Part shown: positions 17,166 through 25,655 of the stretch, one piece after another | Position numbering within the stretch: position 1 is the stretch's first letter | Layout: the number at the start of each line of letters is the position of its first letter | Position numbers and translations under genes: made by a program | Source of the DNA: Sphingomonas lenta | GTDB lineage: Bacteria; Pseudomonadota; Alphaproteobacteria; Sphingomonadales; Sphingomonadaceae | Reading direction: 5' to 3' | Assembly (NCBI RefSeq): GCF_002288825.1 | Contig: NZ_NSLI01000003.1 | Location: 682,001 to 746,000, forward strand | Length of the DNA: 64,000 bases | Notes under the pieces: model-generated | What the model was told of the DNA's origin: nothing | Seen by the model: only the letters and a program-made list of their open reading frames with translations | Database searches by the model: none

Positions 17166-17292
17166 CCCTCTCCCGCTTTCGCGGGAGAGGGACAGCGGCG
17201 CAGCCGCAGGGTGAGGGCCCGTTCTGACGTAAGAGGGTGCCCTCACCCTGGCGCTACGCGCCTGTCCCTCTCCCGCGAAAGCGGGAGAGGGG
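17166..17292. repeat. Large palindromic repeat after queG
   Basis: Arms 17166-17195 and 17262-17291 are perfect 30-bp inverted copies rich in CCCTCTCCCG. Inside are further matching pieces (GGGTGAGGGC and GCCCTCACCC). The structure fills the gap between queG and the next, convergent, gene and may terminate transcription from both sides; it also resembles a mobile palindromic repeat common in related genomes. Confidence 0.8.
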
Positions 17293-17300
17293 AGTGACTA

Positions 17301-17678
17301 CTACCTCGCCGTCCCTCGCCGCGTCATCGCGGCCACGCAGCTGGCGCGGTCGATCGGGCTGCCGTCGGGCTGGCGCGTGTCGAGGTGGGTGACGCGCGGT
17401 TCGCCGCGGCCTTCCGGGTAGAGATAGGCGTCGAGCACGCATAGCCCGCTCTCGAACTGCAGCTTGCGGCCGACCCCCTCGCGATAGTCGGCGTCGGGCT
17501 GGCCGAACAACTGCGTCAGCTCCGCCGCGTTGCGTCCGAGCACGCGGTCGAGCCCGGCGGTCGCGACCGGGGCGGGAAGGGCCGACGCGACGCGCGGGGC
17601 GGGCGTCGCCGGCGGCGCGGCGCAGGCGGCGGGGGTTAGGAGGGCGAGCAGGGCGAGGCGCTTCATGATCGGACGCAT
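17301..17678 (-). CDS. Small putative lipoprotein
   Basis: 125 residues from 17678, or 121 from Met-5 (MKRLALLALLTPAACAA). The segment LLTPAAC fits a lipobox with the lipidated Cys at about 19. The mature part contains LGRNAAELTQLFGQPD, similar in spirit to the BamE/SmpA-type 'distance to outer membrane' proteins, and two further cysteines that could form a disulfide. Function unknown. Confidence 0.7.
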   Translation of the reverse strand: MRPIMKRLALLALLTPAACAAPPATPAPRVASALPAPVATAGLDRVLGRNAAELTQLFGQPDADYREGVGRKLQFESGLCVLDAYLYPEGRGEPRVTHLDTRQPDGSPIDRASCVAAMTRRGTAR

Positions 17679-17763
17679 GACGCGTCCCGCCTCGCCACGT
17701 CAACTTGCGCCGGCCGACCCGCGCGGCTAGCCCGCCGCCGATCCCCTCACACCGGAGTCCCGC

Positions 17764-18762
17764 TTGACCCAGCCCAGCTACGACGTGGTCGCGATCGGCA
17801 ACGCCATCGTCGACATCCTCAGCCCCGCCGACGACGCGTTCATCACCGCCGAGGGCATGACCAAAGGTTCGATGCAGCTCATGTTCTCGCCGCAGGAGGC
17901 GGACGCGCTCTACGCCAAGATGGGACCGGGCACCGAGGCGTCGGGCGGGTCGGCGGCGAACACCGTCGCGGGCGTTGCCGCGCTGGGCGGGCGCACGGGT
18001 TTCATCGGCCAGGTCGCCGACGACCAGCTGGGCCAGGTCTTCGCGCACGACATCCGCGCGGCGGGCGTGCGGTTCGGCACGGCGGTCAGGCCCGGCGAGC
18101 CGACCACGGGCCGCTGTCTCATCTTCGTGACGCCGGACGGGCAGCGGACGATGAACACGTTCCTGGGCGCGGGGCAGTTCCTGCCCGCGGCCGCGCTCGA
18201 CCGCGACCTCATCGCCGACGCGGCGATCCTCTACCTCGAGGGCTATCTCTGGGACCCGGAGGAGCCGCGCGCGGCGATGCGCGCCGCGATCTCGGTCGCG
18301 CGGGAGGCGGGGCGGAAGGTGGCGTTCACGCTATCCGACGTGTTCTGCATCTCGCGGCACGGCGACGACTTCCGCGCGCTCGTCGAGGAGGGGCAGGTCG
18401 ACATCCTGTTCGCCAACGAGAACGAGCTCTTAGCTCTCGCCCAGACTGAGGACTTCGAGGCGGCGGTGGCGCAACTCTCGGCCAAGGTGCCGACATTGGT
18501 CGTCACCCGCTCCGAGCACGGCGCGCTGGCGGTGCAGGACGGCACCCGCGTCGAGGTGCCGGCCGAGCCGGTCGCCCAAGTGGTCGACACCACGGGCGCG
18601 GGCGACCTGTTCGCGGCGGGCTTCCTCCACGGCCAGGCGCAGGGGCGGTCGGTGCGCGACTCGCTGCGGCTGGGGGCGCTGTGCGCGGCGGAGGTGATCA
18701 GCCATTTCGGCGCGCGACCGCAGGTGGACTTGAAGAAGCTGGCGGCCGAGAAGCTGGGCTGA
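17764..18762 (+). CDS. PfkB-family sugar/nucleoside kinase, adenosine-kinase-like
   Basis: 332 residues. The start GNAIVDIL, GGSAANTVAGVAALGGRTGF (PfkB signature 1) and DTTGAGDLFAAGFLHG (signature 2 with the catalytic Asp) mark the ribokinase/PfkB fold. It phosphorylates a sugar or nucleoside hydroxyl with ATP; many Alphaproteobacteria carry this gene annotated as adenosine kinase. The start is TTG at 17764 with GGAG 8 nt upstream. A strong terminator follows. Confidence 0.88.
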   Translation: MTQPSYDVVAIGNAIVDILSPADDAFITAEGMTKGSMQLMFSPQEADALYAKMGPGTEASGGSAANTVAGVAALGGRTGFIGQVADDQLGQVFAHDIRAAGVRFGTAVRPGEPTTGRCLIFVTPDGQRTMNTFLGAGQFLPAAALDRDLIADAAILYLEGYLWDPEEPRAAMRAAISVAREAGRKVAFTLSDVFCISRHGDDFRALVEEGQVDILFANENELLALAQTEDFEAAVAQLSAKVPTLVVTRSEHGALAVQDGTRVEVPAEPVAQVVDTTGAGDLFAAGFLHGQAQGRSVRDSLRLGALCAAEVISHFGARPQVDLKKLAAEKLG

Positions 18763-18783
18763 GCCGCCCTCCTAGGCAAAGAG

Positions 18784-18817
18784 AAAGGGCCGGAGCGGCG
18801 ACGCTCCGGCCCTTTTT
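18784..18817. terminator. Bidirectional intrinsic terminator
   Basis: Perfect 11-bp stem GGGCCGGAGCG / CGCTCCGGCCC with a GCGA loop, flanked by AAA on the left and TTTTT on the right. It lies between the convergent kinase and permease genes and can serve both strands. Confidence 0.92.
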
Positions 18818-18838
18818 CGTTGGTCCGGCGGACCGGCC

Positions 18839-20404
18839 TTAGGGCTGCTGGCCCACGGGCGCGACATACTCGCCCATGTCGGGCGCTCGGTCCTGTGGCT
18901 CACCGTGCTGCAGGTTCGAGTTGCGGATGCCGTACAGGAAGTACAGCGCCACCGCGCCCAGCATGTACCACAGGAAGAAGCGCAGCACGTCCCACGGCAC
19001 GGTGGTGATGAGGTACGCGCACGCTAGGATGCCGAGCAGCGGCAGCACCGGGTAGAGCGGCACGGAGAAGCCGCGCTTGAGGTTCGGCGCGGTGCGGCGG
19101 AGATAGATCACCGACAGGCACACGATCGCGAACGCCGCCAGCGTGCCCACCGAGGTCATGTCGCCCAGCACGTTGATGTCGAAGAAGCCCGCGGCCACCG
19201 CCGTGATGACGCCGACGAGCAGCGTGTTGATCCAGGGCGTCTTGAACCGCGGGTGGACGCGCGCGAACACGCCTGGCAGCAGGCCGTCGCGCGCCATGGT
19301 GTAGAAGATGCGCGTCTGGCCGTACATCAGCACCAGCACCACTGAGGTCAGGCCGATGATCGCGCCGATCTTGATGAGCTTGGCGAGCCAGCTCCAGGTC
19401 GGGCCGAAGCTGTCCACGACGACCGCGACGGGATCGGGCACGTTCAAGGCGTTGTACGGCACCAGCAGCGTCATGATGGCCGCGACCAGCATGTAGATGA
19501 CGGTGCACACGACCAGCGAGCCGATGATGCCGAAGGGCATGTCCTTTTGCGGGTTCTTGGCTTCCTGGCCCGCGGTCGAGACCGCCTCGAAGCCGATATA
19601 AGCGAAGAACACGATGGAGGCGGCGCGCATGATGCCGTCAACGCCGAACTTGCCCTCGCCCTGGTTCTCGGGGACGAACGGCGTCCAGTTGCGGGTGACG
19701 AGGTCGCCCAGGTTGGACAGCACGATCAGCCCGCCCACCACGATGAACGCGACGAGCACGCTGACCTTGATCGCGACGATGGCGTTGTTGACCTTGGCCG
19801 ACTCCGACACGCCGCGCACCAGCAGCGCGGCGAGCGCCAGGCAGATCAGGAAGGCGGGCAGGTTGAACAGCGTGGTCACCGTTTGCCCGTCGACGAGCAC
19901 GGGCTGGCCGTCCTTCATCAGCGTGTAGCCCGCGGGTCCCGTGAACTGGGGCGGGATGACGATGCCGAAATCGGCGAGCAGGCTGACGACGTAGCCGCCC
20001 CAGCCGACCGCCACGACCGACGCGGCCAGGCCGTATTCGAGGAGCAGCAGCGCGCCCATGGTCCAGGCGACGAACTCGCCCAAGGTCGTGTAGCCGTAGG
20101 TATAGGCTGACCCCGACACGGGAAGCGTGGACGACAGCTCAGCGTAGCAGAGCCCCGCGAACGCGCAGACGATGCCCGCGACGACGAAGGACAGGAGCAC
20201 CGCGGGGCCGGCGTGAAGTGCTGCCGCGCTGCCCGTGCGCACGAAGATGCCCGCGCCGATGATGCAGCCGACGCCGAGCAGCAGGAGGTTCCACTTGCCC
20301 AGCGTGCGCTTGAGCTCGCTGGTCTCCGTCTCGCGTTGGACCTGCGCGATCGACTTGCGAGCCCACATCCGCTCGAAGATCCCGCGCTTGGGTAATGTGG
20401 CCAT
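18839..20404 (-). CDS. APC-family amino acid permease (cationic amino acid transporter-like)
   Basis: 521 residues with about 12 hydrophobic segments. GVGCIIGAGIFVRTGSAA near residue 40 is the conserved TM1 unwound segment of APC transporters, and VVFFAYIGFEAVSTAGQEAKNPQ (split here as FFAYIGFEAVST and GQEAKNPQKDMP) is the TM6 region. The C-terminus (from about 450) continues with two extra segments as in CAT-type members. Imports amino acids across the inner membrane; substrate specificity undetermined. Confidence 0.92.
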   Translation of the reverse strand: MATLPKRGIFERMWARKSIAQVQRETETSELKRTLGKWNLLLLGVGCIIGAGIFVRTGSAAALHAGPAVLLSFVVAGIVCAFAGLCYAELSSTLPVSGSAYTYGYTTLGEFVAWTMGALLLLEYGLAASVVAVGWGGYVVSLLADFGIVIPPQFTGPAGYTLMKDGQPVLVDGQTVTTLFNLPAFLICLALAALLVRGVSESAKVNNAIVAIKVSVLVAFIVVGGLIVLSNLGDLVTRNWTPFVPENQGEGKFGVDGIMRAASIVFFAYIGFEAVSTAGQEAKNPQKDMPFGIIGSLVVCTVIYMLVAAIMTLLVPYNALNVPDPVAVVVDSFGPTWSWLAKLIKIGAIIGLTSVVLVLMYGQTRIFYTMARDGLLPGVFARVHPRFKTPWINTLLVGVITAVAAGFFDINVLGDMTSVGTLAAFAIVCLSVIYLRRTAPNLKRGFSVPLYPVLPLLGILACAYLITTVPWDVLRFFLWYMLGAVALYFLYGIRNSNLQHGEPQDRAPDMGEYVAPVGQQP

Positions 20405-20485
20405 CTACTCTCCTTGGCCGTCCTCTCCGGCGGCCGTACATTCGAATGCGCGGAACCTAGCCGGAAACGTGGGCCGCGCAACAAA

Positions 20486-20863
20486 TTAACGTGCGAGCAT
20501 GGGCCCGAGCGGCTGTCCCGCGAAGAGGTGGACGTGGAGATGCGGCACCTCTTGCCCGCCATGCGGCCCCGTGTTGGCGAGCAGGCGGTAGCCCGGCACC
20601 ACGAACCCGTTCTCCCGCGCGACGCGGCCGACGGCGCGGACGAAGCCGGCCAGCTCCTCGTCGCTGGCGCGTTCGGAGAAGTCGTCCCACGACACATAGG
20701 GCCCGCGCGGCACGACCAGGATGTGGGTCGGCGCCTGCGGGTTGATGTCGCGGAACGCCACGGCCCAGCCGTCCTCGTAGACGATGTCGGCCGGGATCTC
20801 GTCGCGGAGGATGCGGGCGAAGATGTTGTTGGGGTCGTAGGGCTCGGTGGCGTCGATGGGCAT
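20486..20863 (-). CDS. HIT-family (HinT-like) nucleotide hydrolase
   Basis: 125 residues. The histidine triad HLHVHLF follows GGQEVP at the C-terminus, and NNIFARILRDEIPADIVYED is the usual HIT start. HinT-like proteins hydrolyse nucleoside phosphoramidates. In related genomes this gene typically follows hisE directly; here a zeta-like toxin pair lies between them. ATG at 20863 is the natural start. Confidence 0.92.
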   Translation of the reverse strand: MPIDATEPYDPNNIFARILRDEIPADIVYEDGWAVAFRDINPQAPTHILVVPRGPYVSWDDFSERASDEELAGFVRAVGRVARENGFVVPGYRLLANTGPHGGQEVPHLHVHLFAGQPLGPMLAR

Positions 20864-20885
20864 GGGGGCTCCGTTCGGTGGTGCG

Positions 20886-21464
20886 TCAGGCGAGGTCGGG
20901 AAGGGCGTTGCGGAACCAGGCGGGCAGGTCGCGCGCCAGAAAGCGGACGCGCTCGTCCTCGATGACCAGCAGCAGGCGACGTCGCTCGCCGCTGTTGTCG
21001 AGCACAAAGGCGCGTTCGGCCAAGTCCATGGCTCGGGGCAGCTTGGCTAGCGTGTCGGGGTAGCGCCGCAGGATGGCGCTGACGGGAACCGGATGGCCGC
21101 CGCGCCGAACGCGATCCGCCACGCGGCGGCCCGATGTCTCGGCGTTGCGAAGGCCGACGAACACGAGCGTCGTCCTGTACCCGGCGGCCTTCGCCGCCGT
21201 CATGAAACGAAGCGCGCTATTCCCGCTGAGCGTGGTCTCGATGGCGAGGCTCTCGCCTGCGCGGAGCAGCGCGTCCCGTAGCTCGATCGCCATCGTTCCC
21301 GCCCGGCGCTCATCGAGGCGGCCGTCGATCAGCGGCAGTTCCTGGGCGATCGCGTCAGGATTCACGACGGGGATGCGGGTCGCGACGCGGTGCGTGACGA
21401 GCGTCGTCTTGCCGGCGCCGTTCGGCCCGGCTACCACCCAGAGCTGCGGCCTTCGCCCGTCCAC
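20886..21464 (-). CDS. Zeta-toxin-like P-loop kinase
   Basis: 192 residues. Walker A GPNGAGKTTL is at about 13-22, followed by VNPDAIAQELP and GESLAIETTLSG, the arrangement seen in zeta toxins, which phosphorylate UDP-N-acetylglucosamine-type peptidoglycan precursors. Later Arg-rich segments (SGRRVADRVRRGGHPVP) fit the ATP/substrate lid. GTG start at 21464 follows the stop of the small upstream gene without any gap, as in toxin-antitoxin pairs. Also possible: a non-toxic ATPase of the same superfamily. Confidence 0.75.
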   Translation of the reverse strand: MDGRRPQLWVVAGPNGAGKTTLVTHRVATRIPVVNPDAIAQELPLIDGRLDERRAGTMAIELRDALLRAGESLAIETTLSGNSALRFMTAAKAAGYRTTLVFVGLRNAETSGRRVADRVRRGGHPVPVSAILRRYPDTLAKLPRAMDLAERAFVLDNSGERRRLLLVIEDERVRFLARDLPAWFRNALPDLA

Positions 21465-21683
21465 TCAGCGGCCTAGAATGGCTGCGAGCTCCTCGAAGTC
21501 GACGCGGACCAACTCCTCGCGGCCGTCAGGATGGATGCGGACCACAAAGCCGGGCGGCGTGTTCTCGCGGGAGACATGGATCGGTTCGCCCGACGCCCAG
21601 ATCTCGCGCGCGGCGCTGTCGTCGTCCTTGGCGATCTCCTCCTCGAACTCGCGCTCGAAGGAGGACAGGTCGACACGATCCAT
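21465..21683 (-). CDS. Small acidic protein, probable partner (antitoxin) of the zeta-like kinase
   Basis: 72 residues, acidic (DLSSFEREFEEEIAKDDDSA), followed by a short beta-rich part GFVVRIHPDGREELVRVDFE. No DNA-binding domain is visible. Its TGA is directly followed by the GTG of the kinase gene, and small genes of this kind commonly precede chromosomal zeta-like genes, so an antitoxin role is inferred from position. Confidence 0.6.
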   Translation of the reverse strand: MDRVDLSSFEREFEEEIAKDDDSAAREIWASGEPIHVSRENTPPGFVVRIHPDGREELVRVDFEELAAILGR

Positions 21684-21744
21684 CGCGGCTCTCCCTTACG
21701 AAGCGCAGAGCTTAGCGGACGCCATGCCGTGCGCCTAGCCTCGG

Positions 21745-22068
21745 CTACGCCGTCCCGCGCCCCGCCTTCTCGTCGTGGCCCGAGACGCCTTCGCGCCGGG
21801 CGAGTTCGGCGCGGACGTCGTCAAGGGTGAGGTCGGCGTCGGCGAGGAGGACGAGCAGGTGATAGAGGAGGTCGGCGGCTTCGGGCACAATGGCGGCGGG
21901 GTCGGGGCCGAGCGCGGCGATCACGGTCTCCACCGCCTCCTCGCCCAGCTTCTGCGCGATGGTGGGGCGGCCGCGGGCGAAGAGGCTGGCGGTGTAGGAG
22001 GAGGCGGGGTCGGCGCCGCGGCGCGCGCGGACCGTGGCCTCCAGGCGGGCGAGGGGGTCGTCGGTCAC
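21745..22068 (-). CDS. hisE: Phosphoribosyl-ATP pyrophosphatase
   Basis: 107 residues. Second step of histidine synthesis, converting PR-ATP to PR-AMP. The core QKLGEEAVETVIAA and EAADLLYHLLVLLADADLTL carry the Glu-rich metal site of the MazG-like fold. Start is GTG at 22068, overlapping the stop of a small ORF as GTGA. Last canonical gene of the his operon. Confidence 0.95.
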   Translation of the reverse strand: MTDDPLARLEATVRARRGADPASSYTASLFARGRPTIAQKLGEEAVETVIAALGPDPAAIVPEAADLLYHLLVLLADADLTLDDVRAELARREGVSGHDEKAGRGTA

Positions 22069-22214
22069 TTGGGGCCTCGGTCGCGGAAGCGCTTGCGTAA
22101 GGAACGGCGGACGAACCAGACGGCGAGCACGGCGGCGGCGAAGAGGAACAGGTCCGACGGCTCGGGCGCGGTGCGCGGGGTCGTGGCCGAGGCGAGGAGG
22201 GGGAGCACGCCCAC
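22065..22214 (-). CDS. Small PEP-CTERM-like membrane ORF inside the his operon
   Basis: 49 residues beginning at GTG 22214 (or GTG 22208), read directly after the hisF stop. The sequence contains PEPSDLF, then a hydrophobic stretch LFAAAVLAVWFV and a basic tail RRSLRKRFRDR: the order of a PEP-CTERM sorting signal. It lacks a recognisable N-terminal secretion signal. Its stop TGA overlaps the hisE GTG, matching the coupling seen throughout this operon, which argues that it is translated. Function unknown; it could simply be a small membrane peptide. Confidence 0.55.
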   Translation of the reverse strand: MGVLPLLASATTPRTAPEPSDLFLFAAAVLAVWFVRRSLRKRFRDRGPK

Positions 22215-22217
22215 CTG

Positions 22218-22985
22218 TTACACCAGCGGCGTTCGCACCGGCACCCCCGCCGCCGCTAAGGCGCGGTGGGCGCCGGCGACGCTGGCCTCGCCGAAATGGA
22301 AGATGGACGCGGCGAGCACCGCGCTGGCGCCGCCCTTCGTGACGCCCTCTACCAGGTGGTCGAGCGTGCCGACGCCGCCGGACGCCACCACCGGCACGCC
22401 GACACGATCGGCAATGGCGCGGGTGAGGTCGAGGTCATAGCCGTCGCGCGTGCCGTCGCGGTCCATGGAGGTGACGAGGATCTCGCCCGCGCCGAGCTCG
22501 GCCAGGCGGACCGCGTGCGCGACCGCGTCAATGCCGGTCGCGCGGCGGCCGCCATGCGTGAACACCTCCCAGCCCGCGCCCGAACGGCGCGCGTCGACGG
22601 AGGCGACGCAGCACTGCGAGCCGAAGCGCTCGGCGATGTCGGCGACCAGCTCCGGCCGGGCGACGGCGGCGGAGTTGACGGCGACCTTGTCCGCGCCGGC
22701 GAGCAGCAGCGCGCGCGCGTCGTCGGCCGAGCGCACGCCGCCGCCGACGGTGAGCGGCATGAAACACACGCTCGCGGTGCGGCGCACGATGTCGAGCAGC
22801 GTGCCGCGGTCTTCGTGGCTCGCGGTAATGTCGAGGAAGCACAGCTCGTCCGCGCCCGCCGCGTCATAGGCGCGCGCCTGCTCCACGGGATCGCCCGCGT
22901 CGCGCAGCTCGACGAAGTTGACGCCTTTGACGACCCTGCCGTTCGCGACGTCGAGGCAGGGGATCACGCGTGCGCGAACGGTCAT
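22218..22985 (-). CDS. hisF: Imidazole glycerol phosphate synthase, cyclase subunit
   Basis: 255 residues, (beta-alpha)8 barrel. [19 protein letters not shown] supplies the catalytic Asp of strand 1, [11 protein letters not shown] and [12 protein letters not shown] the phosphate loops, and [14 protein letters not shown] the second catalytic Asp. With HisH it makes IGP and AICAR from PRFAR and ammonia. ATG overlaps the hisA stop (ATGA). Confidence 0.97.
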   Translation of the reverse strand: MTVRARVIPCLDVANGRVVKGVNFVELRDAGDPVEQARAYDAAGADELCFLDITASHEDRGTLLDIVRRTASVCFMPLTVGGGVRSADDARALLLAGADKVAVNSAAVARPELVADIAERFGSQCCVASVDARRSGAGWEVFTHGGRRATGIDAVAHAVRLAELGAGEILVTSMDRDGTRDGYDLDLTRAIADRVGVPVVASGGVGTLDHLVEGVTKGGASAVLAASIFHFGEASVAGAHRALAAAGVPVRTPLV

Positions 22986-23716
22986 GCGGCGGCTGCGACG
23001 CTCAGCGCCGCGGCGAGGTCGAGGCGGCCGTCGTAGAGGGCGCGACCGGTGATGACGCCTTCGATCCCGTCGCGGGCGTGGAGGGCGAGGAGGTGGATGT
23101 CGGCGATGCCCTTCACGCCGCCGCTCGCGATCACTGGGATCGAGACTTGGCGGGCGAGGTCGACGGTCGCCTCGATGTTGGCGCCCTTGAGCAGGCCGTC
23201 GCGGCCGACGTCGGTGAAGAGCAGCGCGGCGACGCCGGCGTCCTCGAAGCGGCGGGCGAGGTCGACGACCGACACGTTCGACACGTCCGCCCAGCCGCGG
23301 GTGGCGACCATGCCATCGCGCGCGTCGACCGCGACGACGATGCCGCCGGGGAAGTCGCGCGCGGCGGCGCGGACGAAGTCGGGGTCCTCCAACGCGGCGG
23401 TGCCGATGACGACGCGGGCGACGCCGAGGTCGAACCAGCGCTCGACGGCTTCGCGGGTGCGAATGCCGCCGCCGAGCTGGACGTGGCCGGGGAAGCGCGC
23501 GACGATCTCGGCGACCGCGTCGCCGTTGACCGACTCGCCCGCGAACGCACCGTCGAGGTCGACGACGTGGAGGTGGCCCGCGCCGGCTTGCGCGAACAGC
23601 ATCGCCTGCGCCGCGGGGTCGTCGCCGTAGACGGTGGCGCGCGCCATGTCGCCTTCGGCCAGGCGCACGACCTGACCGCCTTTGAGGTCGATGGCGGGGA
23701 AGACGATGAGGCTCAC
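22982..23716 (-). CDS. hisA: Phosphoribosylformimino-5-aminoimidazole carboxamide ribotide isomerase
   Basis: 244 residues. [16 protein letters not shown] is the HisA signature with catalytic Asp; [23 protein letters not shown] and [12 protein letters not shown] complete the barrel phosphate sites. Catalyses the Amadori rearrangement of ProFAR to PRFAR. Starts with GTG overlapping the hisH stop. Confidence 0.97.
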   Translation of the reverse strand: MSLIVFPAIDLKGGQVVRLAEGDMARATVYGDDPAAQAMLFAQAGAGHLHVVDLDGAFAGESVNGDAVAEIVARFPGHVQLGGGIRTREAVERWFDLGVARVVIGTAALEDPDFVRAAARDFPGGIVVAVDARDGMVATRGWADVSNVSVVDLARRFEDAGVAALLFTDVGRDGLLKGANIEATVDLARQVSIPVIASGGVKGIADIHLLALHARDGIEGVITGRALYDGRLDLAAALSVAAAA

Positions 23717-24321
23717 GGCCGCCACGCGAGGAAGTGCGCCAGCAGGTCGAGGCCGTAGCGCTGGCTCTTCTCCGGGTGGAACTGTACGCCGAGGAGGTTG
23801 TCGCGGCCGATCGCGGCGGTGACGGGGCCGGCATGGTCGGTGGTCGCGAGCACGCCGTCTCCTTCGAAGGCGTAGGAGTGGAGGAAATAGGCCTCGCCGC
23901 GCGGCACGAGCGCGTGGGCGGTCGCGGGGACGACGTCGTTCCAGCCCATGTGCGGCACGCGCGCGTCGGGGCTCGCGGGCGAGACGCGGCGGACGCGGCC
24001 GGGCATCCAGCCTAGGCCCTTGTGGGCCCCGTGCTCTTCGCCCGTGTCGGCCATGAGCTGCATGCCGACGCAGACGCCCAGGAACGGGCGCGCGGCGGGG
24101 CCGAGCACGGCGTGGCGCAGCGCCTGCTCCATGCCGTCGATCGCGCGCAAGCTGGCCGCACACGCGCCGAACGCGCCGACGCCGGGGAGGACGATGCGGT
24201 CGGCCTCCGCCACCGCGTCCGGGTCGGCGGTGACGCGCACGTCGGCCGCGCCCGCGGTGCGCAGCGCGTTCTCGACCGAGTGGAGGTTGCCCGAACCGAT
24301 GTCGATCAGCGCGAGCGTCAT
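23713..24321 (-). CDS. hisH: Imidazole glycerol phosphate synthase, glutaminase subunit
   Basis: 202 residues, class I glutamine amidotransferase. The nucleophile elbow is [11 protein letters not shown]; the catalytic His and Glu are in [10 protein letters not shown]. Supplies ammonia to HisF. ATG at 24321 is chosen over an upstream extension because it gives the canonical [20 protein letters not shown] start. Confidence 0.96.
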   Translation of the reverse strand: MTLALIDIGSGNLHSVENALRTAGAADVRVTADPDAVAEADRIVLPGVGAFGACAASLRAIDGMEQALRHAVLGPAARPFLGVCVGMQLMADTGEEHGAHKGLGWMPGRVRRVSPASPDARVPHMGWNDVVPATAHALVPRGEAYFLHSYAFEGDGVLATTDHAGPVTAAIGRDNLLGVQFHPEKSQRYGLDLLAHFLAWRP

Positions 24322-24355
24322 CGGGGTCCCCGCGCCGCTCGCGGCGTGGGGCGCC

Positions 24356-24943
24356 TCATAGCACGCCCTTGGTGGACGGGATCGCGTCGCCTTTACGCGG
24401 GTCGATCTCAACCGCTTGGCGGAGCGCGCGGGCCAGGCCCTTGTACGCGCTCTCGACGATGTGGTGGTTGTTGGTGCCGTACAGCGTCTCGACGTGGAGC
24501 GTGAGGCCGGCGGTCTGGGCGAAGCTGTGGAACCAGTGCTCGATCAGCTCCGTGTCCCAGGTGCCGAGCTGCGTTTGCGTGAACCGCGTCTTCCACACGA
24601 GCCAGGGGCGCCCCGATATGTCGAGCGCGACGCGCGTCAGGCACTCGTCCATCGGCGACAGCGCGTCGCCGTAGCGGCGGATGCCGCGCTTGTCGCCGAG
24701 CGCCTGCGCCACCGCCTGGCCCAGCGCCAGCGCGGAGTCCTCGGTGGTGTGGTGGCCGTCGATGTGGAGGTCGCCGTCGACGCGCAAGCTGATGTCGATC
24801 AGCGAATGGCGCGACAGCTGCTCTACCATATGGTCGAGGAAACCGATGCCTGTACGCACGTCGTACGCGCCCGTCCCGTCCAGATCGACGGTCGCGGCGA
24901 TCCGGGTCTCGGCGGTGTTCCGTTCGATGGTGGCGCGGCGCAT
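24356..24943 (-). CDS. hisB: Imidazoleglycerol-phosphate dehydratase
   Basis: 195 residues, the monofunctional form without the phosphatase domain. The manganese-binding motifs [23 protein letters not shown] and TNNHHIVES (His-rich) are intact. First gene of the his operon; divergent from sspB with a 73-bp shared upstream region. Confidence 0.97.
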   Translation of the reverse strand: MRRATIERNTAETRIAATVDLDGTGAYDVRTGIGFLDHMVEQLSRHSLIDISLRVDGDLHIDGHHTTEDSALALGQAVAQALGDKRGIRRYGDALSPMDECLTRVALDISGRPWLVWKTRFTQTQLGTWDTELIEHWFHSFAQTAGLTLHVETLYGTNNHHIVESAYKGLARALRQAVEIDPRKGDAIPSTKGVL

Positions 24944-25016
24944 GGCCCGGCTAATAGCGACGGGCCGCGCGTAAGCAATCTTGACCGGTCGGGAAAACGG
25001 GGCCACCCGTTAACGC

Positions 25017-25505
25017 ATGAGCGACGGCCTGCCCGACAGCCTGATCCCCTATGACGAGATCGTCCAGGAAGCCTTGCGCGCGGTGGTCGGCCGCGTGCTG
25101 GGCTCGGTGGCGGACGGCGGGGGCGATCTGCCGGGCGAGCACCATTTCTACATCACGTTCAAGACGCGCGCGCCGGGCGTCGACATTCCCAAGCGCCTTC
25201 TCGAGCGCTTCCCGGACGAGATGACGATCGTGCTGCAGAACCGCTTCTGGGACCTGACGGTCGACGAGGCGAAGTTCTCGGTGGGCTTGAGCTTCAACCA
25301 GGTGCCGTCCAAGCTGACGATCCCCTATTCGGCGATCACGGGGTTCCACGACCCGGCGGTCGCGTTCGAGCTGCGCTTCCAGGCGCAGGAGGGGCCGAAC
25401 GACGGCCCGACCGAGCATGACGAGGCGGAGAATGACGGGCCGACCGTCGTGCCGGCGGAGGACGGGTCGAACGTCGTGAGCGTGGATTTCAAGAGAAAGA
25501 AGTAA
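25017..25505 (+). CDS. sspB: ClpXP adaptor protein SspB (alphaproteobacterial type)
   Basis: 162 residues. FYITFKTRAPGVDIPKRL, LERFPDEMTIVLQNRFWDL and FSVGLSFNQVPSKLTIPYSA correspond to the ssrA-tag-binding domain of alpha-type SspB. The tail is acidic and disordered and ends in VVSVDFKRKK, the short ClpX-docking segment. It delivers ssrA-tagged proteins to ClpXP. Followed by composite repeat copy 2 and a REP arm before fumC. Confidence 0.93.
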   Translation: MSDGLPDSLIPYDEIVQEALRAVVGRVLGSVADGGGDLPGEHHFYITFKTRAPGVDIPKRLLERFPDEMTIVLQNRFWDLTVDEAKFSVGLSFNQVPSKLTIPYSAITGFHDPAVAFELRFQAQEGPNDGPTEHDEAENDGPTVVPAEDGSNVVSVDFKRKK

Positions 25506-25512
25506 CGCGCCA

Positions 25513-25605
25513 GGGCGCACGCGCCGAGCGTAGCTCGAAGCGAGACGCCCCAGCCCGGCCGGCGCGAGCCTGCTCGCGTTCGACGACGCGGCTTTGCCGC
25601 GGCGG
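25513..25605 (+). repeat. Composite three-hairpin repeat, copy 2 (after sspB)
   Basis: Hairpin 1: outer arms GGGCG (25513-25517) and CGCCC (25546-25550) with inner CGAGC-GTA-GCTCG. Then CCCGGCCGG, hairpin 2 CGCGAG-CCTG-CTCGCG (25563-25578), TTCGACGA, hairpin 3 CGCGGC-TTT-GCCGCG (25587-25601). Begins 8 bp after the sspB stop. Confidence 0.85.
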
Positions 25606-25613
25606 GATTGAGC

Positions 25614-25640
25614 GGGACCCCGGATCAAGTCCGGGGTGAC
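25614..25640 (+). repeat. Single REP arm upstream of fumC
   Basis: ACCCCGGATCAAGTCCGGGG with flanking GGTGAC, matching the arm sequence of the REP/MITE-like pairs seen at 46414, 52609 and 55435. It ends about 15 bp before the fumC start codon, leaving little room for a separate promoter there. Confidence 0.75.
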
Positions 25641-25655
25641 GGGGTTGTGCGAAGC

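Noticed and set aside
17166..17292. Riboswitch or structured RNA
   Set aside because: It lies after queG with no gene downstream on that strand and is a simple long palindrome.
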